DNA from: Rhabditoides inermis | Lineage: Eukaryota > Nematoda > Chromadorea > Rhabditida > Rhabditidae | Length of the DNA: 64,000 bases | Direction: 5' to 3' | NCBI GenBank assembly: GCA_963966185.1 | Contig: CAWZYM010000253.1 | Location: 1,051,001-1,115,000 of the forward strand | Shown: positions 11,599-23,340 of the stretch, piece after piece | How positions within the stretch are numbered: position 1 is the first letter of the stretch | Layout: every line of letters starts with the position of its first letter | Program-made: the position numbers and the translations under genes | The notes under the pieces: model-generated | Told to the model about the DNA's origin: nothing | Seen by the model: only the letters and a program-made list of their open reading frames with translations | The model's database searches: none

Positions 11599-12201
11599 AG
11601 ACACGTACAAATGGTATTTGGTCGTTTTTGTGAATGAGACGTTTTTGCCTCAAAATGTTTTTTTCTCTATGAAACACATAACTGCTTTCACAACTGCTCT
11701 CATAAGTTATTCGGCCTATTTCATCCGTATTGTTGTACTCTGTGTAATTTAGTCGTTTTTCCTTTCTCTCATTTCTCAATCAGTTCATCAGTATCGCAAT
11801 TCAGTCTGAGATTCTGATTGGAAAAACATTCATGTGTTTATATCATGTGGTTATTGTGTTTTCGTAATAATGTAGTCAAAGACGGAAAATTTACGGAAAT
11901 CAACATTAGAAGTCATTATTCACAGGAAATCGTGATTTTAATACTTCTTAAGAAAAACAACATGATTTTTTTTTGCAGTTCGAATACTATCAATATTGTC
12001 TGGCAATTTGAAAGCAATATTTTGACAGTGCCGCAAAATCGCCCCTAATCAGCTGGGCAGGCGTAATCGCAGAAGCCGAGTTTGTATCCACAAGACAAGT
12101 TCGCACCTTTTCATGATATATTGTGTGTTTGGCTGAATGAAAGAAAGATGAAAGATGAAACAAACCACGCTGGAACGCACTCTCTCTCCTTCTCTATCTT
12201 C

Positions 12202-12244
<43 letters not shown>

Positions 12245-12464
12245 TCGCCACGAAGACATGCCAGAATGACACCAGCAGCGCCGACTGACATATTCCTTCT
12301 ATAACCCATCGAACAAAATGTTTCAATGCATTTTTTCAGAATGAGTACACTATCTCTGGATAGAGAACAATATATTCTTCTCCCAGCATGTGTTCTCTAT
12401 ATTATTTCGGAAGCCATATGTTCATTTTGCCTTCCTATATACATTATATCAACACTATCTCCAC
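11599..12464 (+). repeat. Forward fragment of the unit, fused to unit copy 1
   Basis: This matches 21437-22291 and 34193-35052, including a (CT)n tract at 12202-12241 and the first exon of the receptor fragment (ATG near 12342). Homology ends at TCAACACTATC (about 12462), where the sequence jumps to the reverse transcriptase body (CCACTTCTACAG), as at 25137. The satellite, the foldback element and the 3' end of the reverse transcriptase are therefore missing here. With 10664-11598 it forms inverted arms of about 270 bases (11337-11598 against 12187-12462). Confidence 0.8.
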
Positions 12465-13338
12465 TTCTACAGTAGATTAAATATAGTTGAAAAACTCTCG
12501 TTTTGAAATCTTGAAACATTGTTGAGCAACGATATATTCTAATCAATTCTCCATGAAGACAGTTCAAAGGAATGCGCGCAGATATATTGCTACTTGAATG
12601 TGGAAAACGTATAACTTCAAATTGGTAATCATCAGTTTTATTATATAATTTAGTTTTCACATTATTTTGTTCTAATTGAATGTCCAGATCTAAGAATACA
12701 GCGGTGAACGGTGTACTATTGGTTTGTTCCAAAGTGAGTGAAAAGTGGTATACATTTTGTGTTATTGCATTTAAAATATAAGAGTTTTGTTTGTAAATCA
12801 AAAGAAGATCATCCATATAGCGCATACATTGTAAGTTACAGTTCTTTAACTCATTTTTGTATTTAATGCAGTAATCATATTCCATGTAGCGCAAAGTGAG
12901 ATCAGCAATGAGGGGCGATGCGTTGTTTCCTTGTGGAATTCCAGATACTTGTTTGAATACATTTGTTCCATATAGTGCAAAGCTATTTGTTAATATGTAT
13001 TGTAATAGAAATTTGACATCGAAACTGGTATAATATCTATATTTCAAGTTTTCATTCTTGTCACTATAGAAAACTTTGTTATATGATGTACATATATACT
13101 GTTTCTGACTATTTTTATAGCATAGATCGATTAGTTTGAACATGTTTTGCAGAACAATCGAGTGAGGAAGGTTTGTGAATAAACTAATAAAATCTCCGGT
13201 AAATATATTTACATTTGATTTACTAGTCAGACTTCGCAAGCCTTGAATTACTTCTAAAGAGTTGTTTATTGACCAATAGACATTCAATCCTATTCTTTCT
13301 TTGATTATTCCACAATACCGTTTGAAGTGTGTTTTCAA
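12397..13338 (-). pseudogene. Penelope-like reverse transcriptase, 3'-truncated copy 1
   Basis: The first 293 residues match the 333-residue frames at 25012 and 37776. After RSG (about 12465) the frame runs into foreign unit sequence and stops at 12397, so the last 40 native residues are lost. The catalytic motifs remain: GDF at 48-50 (motif A Asp49), GIPQG at 133-137 and YMDD at 174-177. The frame opens at a TTG with a stop codon four codons upstream, so no native start is seen. Confidence 0.6.
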
Positions 13339-13732
13339 AATATTGTGTCGCCATCATCATTATGTATGAGTAAACATATATTTTCATATTTTTTTTATTG
13401 CGAACACTTCAAAAATATCCCCTTCTTGCTGTTAGCAAACTTGAAACTGGAGCTGCTCCCGCCTTTACTGGTCTTTTTCGTTCGTGAAACGATTTTTACT
13501 CGCAGAACAGAATTATGATAGTCCACTCTAGACACAAATCATTTATCACCTCACATCAGTTCGAGTATCGAGACATCTGTATCAGCAACGATAAAAAATC
13601 TGTTTTTAATGCACTAACAGTGGGATAACAGTGAACAACGATATATATTGTGATTGTGGAAATCAGATTCACATAGTAATGAGATGGTTAGTGTCAGTTA
13701 CGTCAAGATGATACGTTGTTTTGGGATTGATG

Positions 13733-14104
13733 AAAGGCACAGTGGCGACTTATTTCTGCCACAACCTGCCACAACTTCTCATTTTCACACGAGCAAAACA
13801 ATTGGCGGTGACAGGATTCGAACCCGAGAATCCAGGGGCAACGATGCAAAGCCATGAAGCAAGTGAATGAGATACTTTCATTTGCGCCTATGTCTTCGAG
13901 CGCAATTTTTGCCGTATAGAAGCGTTGGACGGTAGACTATTGGTGGTGGGACCAGTTTCGAACTCAAATTTTCGTCTGCATCCTTGGCAGTGGCAGATTC
14001 GAAAGTAATGCAGAAACGTCGTTCTTTCGCTAAAATTGCAAATGTGTTAGGTTAATATGACTTTTAAAAATACTCCTAGTCAAAAACAAGTCGACACTGT
14101 TCCT
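13733..14104. mobile_element. Terminal-inverted-repeat element with tRNA-like modules, unit copy 1
   Basis: The left end (AAAGGCACAGTGGCGACTT) and right end (AAGTCGACACTGTTCCT) are inverted repeats. The inside has two B-box-like sites: inverted GGATTCGAACCCG (13812) and inverted TTTCGAACTC (13958). The same family, in the opposite orientation, is at 48753-49117; remnants are at about 43800 and 46250-46520. No transposase is encoded, so it is nonautonomous. Confidence 0.65.
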
Positions 14105-14136
14105 ATTCCTATACTTTTATACTTTTATACTTTGGG

Positions 14137-14211
14137 GCCGGGTTTGCCAAGTGGATACCGTCGCAACCTGCTAAGCGCACGATCGCTGGTTCGATTCCCC
14201 TCGCGGGCAAA
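14137..14211 (+). other. tRNA-like sequence (possible SINE head), unit copy 1
   Basis: An A-box-like TTTGCCAAGTGG and a perfect B box GGTTCGATTCC are spaced as in a tRNA gene, but the T and acceptor stems do not pair well and the anticodon arm is poor. About 200 bases of unrelated sequence follow with no A-rich tail. I read it as a tRNA-derived retroposon head, not a tRNA gene. Confidence 0.45.
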
Positions 14212-14403
14212 TGTTCTGCCGAAATCCACTACCTCCCGGTGGGGCGCGTGAACCCACTTTCACTCTCTGAAAGCCCTACCATCGGCGGTGGCAGTTTCTC
14301 AAGATCTTCTACCGCGCCTCGCATCTTGAACTGGTCACTTCGCGATGTTCACGCCCATCTACCATGAACAGTCAGGACTCGCGCCGCACTGTTCCAGCCA
14401 AGG

Positions 14404-14441
14404 AGCTTCAATACCCCATTGTAAGATGGGGTATTGAAGCT
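14404..14441. repeat. 15-bp perfect hairpin replacing unit sequence
   Basis: AGCTTCAATACCCCA and its exact reverse complement flank an 8-base loop. In copy 2 (27085-27145) the right arm is absent and other sequence stands there. The hairpin therefore arose in copy 1, as expected from replication template switching. Confidence 0.8.
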
Positions 14442-14558
14442 TACATATTTTTCGAACCAGCATGCGCAGTTTGCCAAATGGGCATCTCAATAGAAAACAA
14501 ATACAAGAGACAGGGAGTGACGACAGAGAAAAAAGAGACGGTGGAGAAAAAGAGAGAA

Positions 14559-14564
<6 letters not shown>

Positions 14565-14655
<91 letters not shown>
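14565..14655 (+). repeat. (GA)n tract, unit copy 1
   Basis: This polypurine dinucleotide tract with occasional AAAG interruptions lies just upstream of the acyltransferase start. It is longer than the tract in copy 2 (27257-27335); copy 3 has a diverged counterpart at 42276-42430. Confidence 0.95.
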
Positions 14656-14657
<2 letters not shown>

Positions 14658-14970
14658 GTATCTGCTACTGAGCGACTAAAAGGCTATCCATTGTCTCTTC
14701 ACCGCAATCCGCGAGCATGCTTCAGCTATATGACATGAAGACGAAAGGTGAGTCCATATTGAACATAAGTATAGTAATTCAGTTTACGCGAGTGTTTGCT
14801 GTTTGTACATGAGTTGTGAGATTGCGAGACAATTCTACAAACAAATTGTAGAAGAGCTGTTGGAAAGTCTAGATGAGCAGATAAAGTCGATTGAGAAAAG
14901 TTACTATAGCTGAATGATTATCTGAATGATTTTAGTTGTGTCAAAGCGCCGTGACATCCAGGGAATTCGC

Positions 14971-15050
14971 GGATGGGCTATTGTACTGGTACTACTATTC
15001 CACTTCTATCCAGAAAAGTGGAATAGTAGTACCAGTACAATAGCCCATCC
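14971..15050. repeat. 35-bp perfect hairpin inside acyltransferase exon 2 (copy 1)
   Basis: Positions 14971-15005 and 15016-15050 are exact reverse complements around a 10-base loop. Next, positions 15055-15085 duplicate the end of intron 3 (TTCTTACCATACTAGC, also at 15238) before exon 3 resumes. Copy 2 (27650-27830) shows the ancestral arrangement. Confidence 0.9.
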
Positions 15051-15717
15051 CATTTATTCTTACCATACTAGCTGTCAGACCTTCTAATAGCGATGATACT
15101 GCGACGTTTTCCGCAACTAGACCGACACACGTTTCAGGTGATTTCCTATTTTGAACTACAACCTAGTAAGCCCCGAACTGCTCGAATTTTTTTCTTATCA
15201 CACGTATACACACATATCAACTACAACACCATACGTATTCTTACCATACTAGCTGTCAGACCTTCTACTACCGTCGTGCGAAGCGCATCCTGCCGCTCTA
15301 TCTGCTGGCGCTCACATGCATAGGTGGGGACGGTGTGTCGTCAGAGTGTGAGTGAAGGCGTGTTGCAGTGGCGGCTGCGCTGACACTGTTCCCTGTGTGG
15401 TTCGTGGACCTGAACATCCGGAGTGCATGGCGGGCACTCACCCTCTCCACCAACATCCAACACGACGACGACGAGAGCGTCAACTACGAGAAGCTGGTGG
15501 GCAAGTCGCAATTATGTGAAACGTATTAATGTTGTTTATTGGAGGTTTATTTTTTCTTCATCGAACTTTTAAAACAGTACTCATGCACCGCGTCGATATT
15601 GTTTATAGACACGTATAGTGGGCCCACAAATGAGTTCCACTTTCATGAGAGACATTAGGGTCGTTAGACAACAATCAGAACCCTTTGGATGATGTTTTCA
15701 ATTTGACAAAATTTTCC

Positions 15718-15786
15718 GAGGGTAGCCGAAATCGAACCCGCGAGTCACGCTTGCTAAGCGAAAGCGTTACCACTACGCCACGTAAA
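15718..15786 (-). other. tRNA-like sequence in acyltransferase intron 5, unit copy 1
   Basis: Read on the minus strand it has a perfect A box (TGGCGTAGTGG) and a B box (GGTTCGATTTC) at tRNA spacing, with an anticodon-like stem ACGCTT/AAGCGT whose loop lacks U33. It may be transcribable by RNA polymerase III but is unlikely to be a working tRNA. Confidence 0.5.
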
Positions 15787-17964
15787 CATGTGTGGAGAAC
15801 AGTGGAGTAGATATATATGAACAGCAAAACAAGTGCAATTCGTTCAGTATACGGTATGTTCAAAACCCACGATAATGTTTTCAACGAAAAATCCTGAGCT
15901 AAGTGCGAGTTTATGTTAAATAGAAACGGGGTGTGTTTCTGTTTCTGTATTGGGGAGAGTCGTTCGCAATGAGCGAGCGTCATGCGTGGGGTCAGCCGAG
16001 TGAGAGCGAGTAGGGAGCGCGGGACACACAGTGATACAGCGGCTTCTTGTGACACGGCGATCAAGACGACCGGAATAGTGCTCAATATGAGTCTCACTCC
16101 GTTAGAAAATGCTCTTCAACCCCACAACCACATCGATTCAGTTGTCGGACGCGTCGGATCTGTTCACGCACACGTGGTCGCTGTGTGTGGAGATGCAGTT
16201 CTATCTCATAGTGCCCGTGCTCTTTCTACTGCAGGTACGTTGACCCGTTCAGGTCGTGAAGGTTACAATTTTGTTTTGTAACATCTTTGTTAGATGATAC
16301 GTTTGCAGGACCGTTTCTTCCCCAATGCCCGTGCTTTCTTCTCCACCGTCGCCGGCTTGTCTCTCGCCGCGTTTCTTCTAGCTGATAAGCAGACCGCCTT
16401 CAATAATGTGAGTTGTCTTCTCGAAATGCTGAATCTGAGATCGTGTATGTGGTGCGTGTTCGGGATGGATCGTATTGGGTAGTTTGTGCGCCTGTGGCTC
16501 TCTCTTATCGCACATTCACATCGCGCTCACATCGCAAAAAAGCGCGCAAGGGCAATGCGCAGCGACGACAGTGAATTGGAAACGAAGAAAATTTACTATG
16601 AGTGAATCTCATTCAGAATAACAACGAACTTTCAAATCAAGAACGTTTCAAAAATTTACAGATTCATGTGCACAGTTACATTTTACAAGTCTAACGCAAT
16701 TGCGAATCACTGATATCATGCAAACAGATGTATTGAGGTGTTTTGTCGCATCTGGCAGTTCATGACTGGCACTTTGTCTTTCCTGGTGACATGCGAAGAA
16801 GAGGGAGGGGAGGAGAAGCGGCCACTCATCATGTACGACATCGGAGAACAGGACAACGGTCAGTATTCGTATCATTATGATTATGATCGATTCGATTGCG
16901 CAAATCACGTAAAATTCAAGTGGTTACCGATTATCGTTATTTTATTGCCAAAGTCTTACGTGTACTGCGAAGATACGTGTTGCAGAAGACAGAGAGCGTT
17001 CGGCGGAAGCGGCTCTGCTTCAGAGAGTGTTCCACTCTGCCGGCTACGCTATCATCTTCCTACTCGCCTGCTCATTCACGTACTGGCCAATGGAGAGCCA
17101 CAACTATCGGTCGGTACCCTTTCCAAGTTGTTATTTTTTGTCCATTGACTCTGCCGCAAGACTGACGAAGCACTTTCCTTTTTTTCAACTCATGACGTTG
17201 TTTGATTGTAAGCATGCTGATAGAAACATACATTTAGTTTTTTTTTATATAAAGGCGAAAGTTGAAACTTGAATGGTCCAGTGTATCTGTGATAATATCT
17301 AAGGTGTGAAACAAATTGTGTAGAACTTATCAGCAATCTAATGCAGTTTTTTTATATCTGTCATTTCAGTGTTCAGACGACCTTCCTCGTAGGAATCCTC
17401 ATCACACTCGGATTCTACGAGGAGAACTATGTGCTGGCTAATCCGGTCATGGTGGGGACATTCATTATAACCACTTTTCGATTATTGTTTTTTGTTCTGA
17501 CTTTTTTTTTTGCTACAGTCAAATAAGTAGTTAGTTACACCACCACTCCGCGCGCACACCAACGCATTTGAAAATTCGAAATTACGAATTTGTATCTAAT
17601 CGCGTGCTCTCATGTCTATCGAATATCAGCCGTCTCGCACTCTCATCACTCTTTCGGCGTCAACTGATTTGTTCACCTGTATGTATGTATCCCTTTTCAG
17701 TACTACATCGGCAACATCTCCTATGCGCTCTACCTCTTCCACTGGCCTGTCTACGTATACATCACCAAGCATAACGAACTCAACAACAATTTCGGTATTT
17801 GAATTCAAATTGGAAACTACGAACAATCAACATGAAACGCATCTTGTGTTTTCAGATCGCCTGCTCGGCATTTATGTTTCCGTGGGAATTGCAGTGGTCA
17901 TGTATCACGCGTTCGAGAAACAGTACCTCAAGGTAAGCCCGGTGACCAAATGGAGAAGTACTCA

Positions 17965-17966
<2 letters not shown>

Positions 17967-18011
<45 letters not shown>
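17967..18011 (+). repeat. (GA)n tract in acyltransferase intron 12
   Basis: This is a dinucleotide tract between the donor at 17933 and the acceptor at 18021. It differs in length and in an AAAG interruption from the tract in copy 2 (30719-30771). Confidence 0.95.
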
Positions 18012-18014
<3 letters not shown>

Positions 18015-18867
18015 TTTTCAGTTGAACAAGCTGTGCACGTTCCTTCTCCTCTCCTCCCTCCTCTCTGCGTGCGTCTTCCTCCTCTCCAGTGGAGTCTCCA
18101 CACCGTACTACATACGCAAGTTCGAGGAGACGTCCGGCTTCCACGGAGATCAGCAGACGCGTGCGTGGTGTTAGCATTGTTTGTCATTCTCAAAACAATA
18201 ACCAAAACAACATTTACCAAAACCGCACTGCGCCACGATTGTGGAACGCATTAGTTTGCACGACTCAGATCCATATGTGGTTTGTAATGCTCGTATCTTC
18301 TTTTTCAGTGTCTGTGCTAGAGAAGAACTTCGACGAGGGTATCTACAACACGCTCAGAAACTACGAGTATACACAGTGCAAGTATAGGTGGGTGGACAGA
18401 GTCTTCGAGTGGTGCAACGGGTGATACATCGAGCATCACATTCGCAAACCTCATCCACCGATCGCAGGCATCTGCCGGGCGACTTCGAGCACAAGCGACC
18501 GTTCGGGCTGTGCGAGTGGCCGGTGGGTGAAGATACTAGTATGTTTAGTGATTAGTATGTTACACAACACTGTCATCTATGTTGACAGTGAAACGTGATG
18601 GAACACTTAACCCCAGAACCGTCGCATTGCCATGTGCAAACATTTTTACGAACGAATAGTTGTGTACGGATCAATGACTGAATTACAGCGCGGCGCCGGA
18701 CGGAGGAACATTCTGGTTGTGGGAAACAGCTACGCCTGTAATCAAGGTGAAGTAAATTTCAAGTTTTTTTTTTTAATTTTTGTTGTTTTGTTCAGCCGAC
18801 CTCGTCTACGACGCTTTCAAAGGACGTGCTAAACGATTCCATCACTACTGTGTGTCGGGTGAGAAAA

Positions 18868-18899
<32 letters not shown>

Positions 18900-18908
18900 T
18901 TCTCTCTC

Positions 18909-18940
<32 letters not shown>

Positions 18941-18973
18941 GCTCTCGCTCTCGCTCTCGCTCTCTCCCTCTCT

Positions 18974-19021
<48 letters not shown>

Positions 19022-19028
19022 CTCTCTA
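18868..19028 (+). repeat. (CT)n tract in acyltransferase intron 17
   Basis: This long polypyrimidine tract carries CTTT and CTCG variants. Copy 2 has a rearranged version at 31628-31799. Small differences in the order of the variants show active slippage since duplication. Confidence 0.95.
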
Positions 19029-20083
19029 TCTTGTGTCTCTGTCTATTCCTCTTCTCTCTTTTTCTTCACTCAATCGTTCTCTCAGGCTGCGAGTCTCTGC
19101 CCGAATCATGCGCCAATGCTCCCATCAAACAGGCAGTCGCTCACCTCAAACCCGATATCGTATTCATTCTGGACAGGTATTCACTCTTTTCGAATGTTCT
19201 AGAAGAGATGCAATTGATGCAACACCCTCGTTCGTTTTATATACTGCATGTGAAACGTATCGATGCGTTGACTAGTTTCACAATGGAAAATGGACATTGC
19301 GAAAAAAAAGTAGTGATGCACTTGATATAGTTGAACTAGGATTATAAGCTACAGACGTGTTGTGTTTAGATGGATCTCGTCGCTCGCCCCTCTCACATCG
19401 CGTTTGATCGACGCAGACGACATGTTCAAACACATGCTCAACGAGGTGGGTGCACAGACAGAGGAGTGTGCTCGGGAGACACACTGTTCAGCTCGCCTTT
19501 CACTCTGCCCACTCGTCACGCATCTATGTACTCGAACCGCTGCCCATTCCTCGTGCCTACATCGCCAGCAAGGCGAACGCAGTGCTGCGAAGGGGCGACA
19601 CTCTCGATCAGGCTATGGTACACCACAACACACATGCCTTTTGAGTTCACAATGTACTCTTCTTTCAAAATGTAAACATTTAGGTTTTCCAGTAAAGTGA
19701 ACGTAGTTTGGATAATGACTTGTTGTATTATAGTTTAGTAGCAAGGGGGCAATACGAACTCGAACTGCGAAACAGCAAAAGAAGTGCATTTAGGATGAGC
19801 TGATCCTCTTTTCTACGGAAGGAGGCATGCAACGCGCGGAGAGACTGCAGAGACGCTGCAGAAAGTGCGAGGTGAGACTCATTTTTCTCTCACTCTCACT
19901 CTCGTGCCTTTGCAGTTCTTCTCTCTCCTGCCCGCCTTCAACTCCACCGGTTCTTTCACGTACTGGACGGATGAAGGAGTGCTGTTGGTTGACAACCAGT
20001 TGCATCTCACGCCCACTGGCAAGAGACTAGCAGCGCCTGTCTATGAGAGACTGGCTGACAGCATGCGAGATGTCGCCAAGTAG

Positions 20084-21373
20084 CACGTGAACATCTGTTA
20101 ACTGTTTCCCTTTTGAAAACTGTCATGTATGTACATAGTTTCGTAATAAATTTTGTGTGTCACACTCAGTGGTCCGTTTTTTTCGTTGGTGGCACGCGTA
20201 TTTTGACCGACATTAGCTGTTTAAGAACCACAAAGTTGGCTGTTTTCAGGCTATTTTCACAGTATAGTAAAACATGGATTTTTTTAAGGCAGTTTCTCTC
20301 AGTCTCTATCCCGAAAGAAGGTTTGAGCGATCGCGCCTGCAATTCAGCAAGCACTGTCGCCTCATTTACTCGAAGTCGTACATCTGGGCGTACACCATCC
20401 TTTGTCTCCACTGACATGCAAGCGCTCATCAACATTAACACCACCTACGTGAGGCCGCTCCTATAGTACGACACGTGCGTGTTCAACCCATCGGACAATG
20501 CATCCATCGTGCTACTCAAGCGCGTGCAAAATTACTACACGCGGGTTGTGACTGATAGGCTCGCGGCTCCCGAACTCGTTTTTTTTTCCAGATCTAGGCT
20601 ATCAGTTAGAGCGTTTGAAACGTGCGAGTTTGTTAATATTTTTCTCTTGTTTTGCTGTGTCATACTAGGTGTCTTACATCAAAGGCCTCGTCAGCCGCTC
20701 CCCTGGGGGTGGCTTCCCTTGCTGCTTTCAAACAGTGGCTACCCAGGGTGTTTTGTTGTATCATCTTCTTTTTTTAATTGTTCACATTTTATTATGCAGT
20801 CGTATAAATGATTATGTTTTGTAAGAGAGTAAGCGAGTGGGCGGGGCTGTTCTCTTTATTGCACTTCTGACTGCGTCTCCACAGGCGAATATCGCTACTT
20901 GTGAACTGAAACACTTGTTCGCCTGTTCAAACCACTACGTTTCCCGATCGTTTCATATATCTTATAATTTTCACAAAAGATAACCGGTACAAAACTACAA
21001 ACGCAACTTACCGGTGAAAACCGGGGTTGTCGTGAATTGGCAGCACTCTGTGATACCTCTCTGGTCACTCTCTCACACACGCTACCTAACATACGCGCGC
21101 ACTCACACGGGCAGCCCACGCACTTGTGGTGACCACCGATTTTCACGTATGCACCTGTAAACACCTTTAAATCTAAATCAGAGTATGACCACAACTTTTT
21201 TCAAAACAGCATTCTGTTTTGAAAGTACATTGATTACGCGTCAAATAGATCATGAAAACTTGCGTTGAAACATCATCGGCGTGGACGGATTGATTAGTGA
21301 GTTAGCAGGAGTAAAAGAGAGTTGACGCGACGCCAATCAAAGAGGCAGTACACTCTTGTCTGTCCAATACATA

Positions 21374-21417
<44 letters not shown>

Positions 21418-22040
21418 GAGTAAGTAACACTATCAGTAACACGTACAAATGGTATTTGGTCGTTTTTGTGAATGAGACGTTTTTGCCTCAAAATGTTTTT
21501 TTTTCTCTATGAAACACATAACTGCTTTCACAACTGCTCTCATAAGTTATTCGGCCTATTTCATCCGTATTGTTGTACTCTGTGTAATTTAGTCGTTTTT
21601 CCTTTCTCTCATTTCTCAATCAGTTCATCAGTATCGCAATTCAGTCTGAGATTCTGATTGGAAAAACATTCATGTGTTTATATCATGTGGTTATTGTGTT
21701 TTCGTAATAATGTAGTCAAAGACGGAAAATTTACGAAAATCAACATTAGAAGTCATTATTCACAGGAAATCGTGATTTTAATACTTCTTAAGAAAAACAA
21801 CATGATTTTTTTTGCAGTTCGAATACTATCAATATTGTCTGGCAGTTTGAAAGCAATATTTTGACAGTGCCGCAAAATCGCCCCTAATCAGCTGGGCAGG
21901 CGTAATCGCAGAAGCCGAGTTTGTATCCACAAGACAAGTTCGCACCTTTTCATGATATATTGTGTGTTTGGCTGAATGAAAGAAAGATGAAAGATGAAAC
22001 AAACCACGCTGGAACGCACTCTCTCTCCTTCTCTATCTTC

Positions 22041-22077
<37 letters not shown>

Positions 22078-22173
22078 TCGCCACGAAGACATGCCAGAAT
22101 GACACCAGCAGCGCCGACTGACATATTCCTTCTATAACCCATCGAACAAAATGTTTCAATGCATTTTTTCAGA
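20084..22173. other. Unit segment downstream of the acyltransferase, no sure gene
   Basis: No exon can be assigned with confidence. A plus-strand frame at 20274-20414 (starting MDFFKAVSLSLYPERRFERS) and one at 20479 (FNPSDNASIVLLKRVQNYY) look protein-like but are split by stops, and may be remnants of a broken gene. A minus-strand frame of 99 residues at 20895-21194 is conserved in copy 2 but shows no known domain. (CT)n tracts lie at 21378-21413 and 22044-22074. Confidence 0.35.
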
Positions 22174-22616
22174 ATGAGTACACTATCTCTGGATAGAGAA
22201 CAATATATTCTTCTCCCAGCATGTGTTCTCTATATTATTTCGGAAGCCATATGTTCATTTTGCCTTCCTATATACATTATATCAACACTATCAAACAAGT
22301 GTGTACATTTGTTTCAATTTGTTTTATTTATTACTGTTTCAGAGATCTGAAAACTGCGACCAACTATTTTCGGTTGTTTTCTGTGACCTGCGATCTTTTG
22401 TTGGTTGGTGTTGTGTTCACTATTGTTTTCATTTTGTTTCCGTCTACTCCACCGACAACACTGGAATGCGAATACATACAGGTACACACAACTACATATT
22501 ATTCAAAGGTTTATGTTTTCCTCGCAGATACTTCCTGCATGTTTTCTCAGTTTTTCTCTCTCTTACACTGTATCCAGTGCCGTCGATCGATCGTTTACAA
22601 TCGTGTTTTCAAAGCG
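22174..22616 (+). pseudogene. 5' fragment of the chemoreceptor gene (exons 1-3), unit copy 1
   Basis: This is nearly identical to the reverse complement of 11004-11449, the first three exons of the complete receptor gene, including the TTTTTTCAG acceptor before the ATG. Exon 2 has small changes around 22400 (a net loss of three bases). Exons 4-8 are absent; homology ends at about 22960, inside what was intron 3. It encodes at most helices 1-3. Confidence 0.8.
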
Positions 22617-23340
22617 GTGAGTGATGAAATTCATTGATTGTGCAAATCACACTTTAGAATTAGAAGAGCATACCAGCATACCACTATGAATTTCGTGTAT
22701 AAACTAAAATGGGTAGTGTTTCACCACACACTCGCTGATCCGAATGAAGCTCGTCTCGTACGTACCCTAGGATACACCACGCTGAAGATCGATTTCATAT
22801 CTTTTCGCGTTTTGAGTTATTACGTTTCGAAGTTTTGAGTGCTAAATCGAGTGCACTGTTTTGCGCAACGTTTATAATTTCGCACTGGCTCAAAACGAGC
22901 TGAGGTGGTATAGTGGCGAGAGCGGGCGCCTCCTCATCCGGAGGCGATAGTTTACTCCTGCTGCTGCCATCACGGCTCGGGCCGCTGATCGCTTGCCGCT
23001 GTCACAGCGAGTGGCAGCGCGGTCGCCATTCGAAAATGCGAAGTCAGTCCATGTCGCCTTTGCGGATTCTATTATTCTTAAGTTTTTCCAGCTCTCAGTT
23101 GAATTGAAGTTCGGACTTGTCTTTTCAAACGCCGGCATAGTGTAAGTTACATGTAGTGTAGTGTAGTGTAGTGTTAGGTGTTTGTTGCTTTGAGTAGAAT
23201 GTTGCTTTTGATTAGTGGAATTGAATGGTGTTTTGTTAGATGTTTTGAGGCGATAACGAGTGCTGTAAGAGAGTCATAGTTATAGAGGGGGCTTAGGCTA
23301 GGCTTCGCCTAAGCCTTACGCTTGTGCTGCTCAGGCTTAG

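Larger units (their letters stand above)
14717..20083 (+). pseudogene. OAC-type acyltransferase-3/SGNH gene, unit copy 1, broken
   Basis: The exon layout is that of the intact copy 2: exon 1 14717-14747, exon 2 remnant from 14936, exons 4-22 at 15260-15323, 15369-15496, 16142-16234, 16309-16407, 16738-16858, 16986-17109, 17370-17451, 17701-17794, 17856-17932, 18022-18160, 18309-18387, 18468-18522, 18689-18746, 18796-18858, 19086-19176, 19370-19445, 19492-19617, 19794-19871 and 19916-20083. Between 15006 and 15088 the end of exon 2, intron 2 and the start of exon 3 are replaced by an inverted copy of exon 2 plus a copied piece of intron 3. This removes the stretch coding residues 37-55 (through FFVMSG), in a conserved N-terminal part of the membrane domain, and breaks the frame. 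Downstream exons keep open frames, which suggests the break is recent. Confidence 0.75.

Noticed and set aside
14137..14211. tRNA gene
   Set aside because: Good A and B boxes, but the T, acceptor and anticodon stems do not pair properly. The same holds for 3990-4075, 15718-15786, 42685-42765, 43640-43700, 48975-49040 and 57718-57790.
18780..19275. Ser/Leu-rich protein frames around the (CT)n tract
   Set aside because: They overlap a spliced acyltransferase gene and come from the dinucleotide tract in intron 17; the copy 2 equivalents at 31391-32101 are the same.
20895..21194. 99-residue minus-strand protein (repeated at 33665-33964)
   Set aside because: Present in both units only because the unit was copied; no domain, signal or splice evidence.
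22174..22616. Separate functional chemoreceptor genes in the units
   Set aside because: Only the first three exons are present; later exons exist only in the single gene at 9251-11449.
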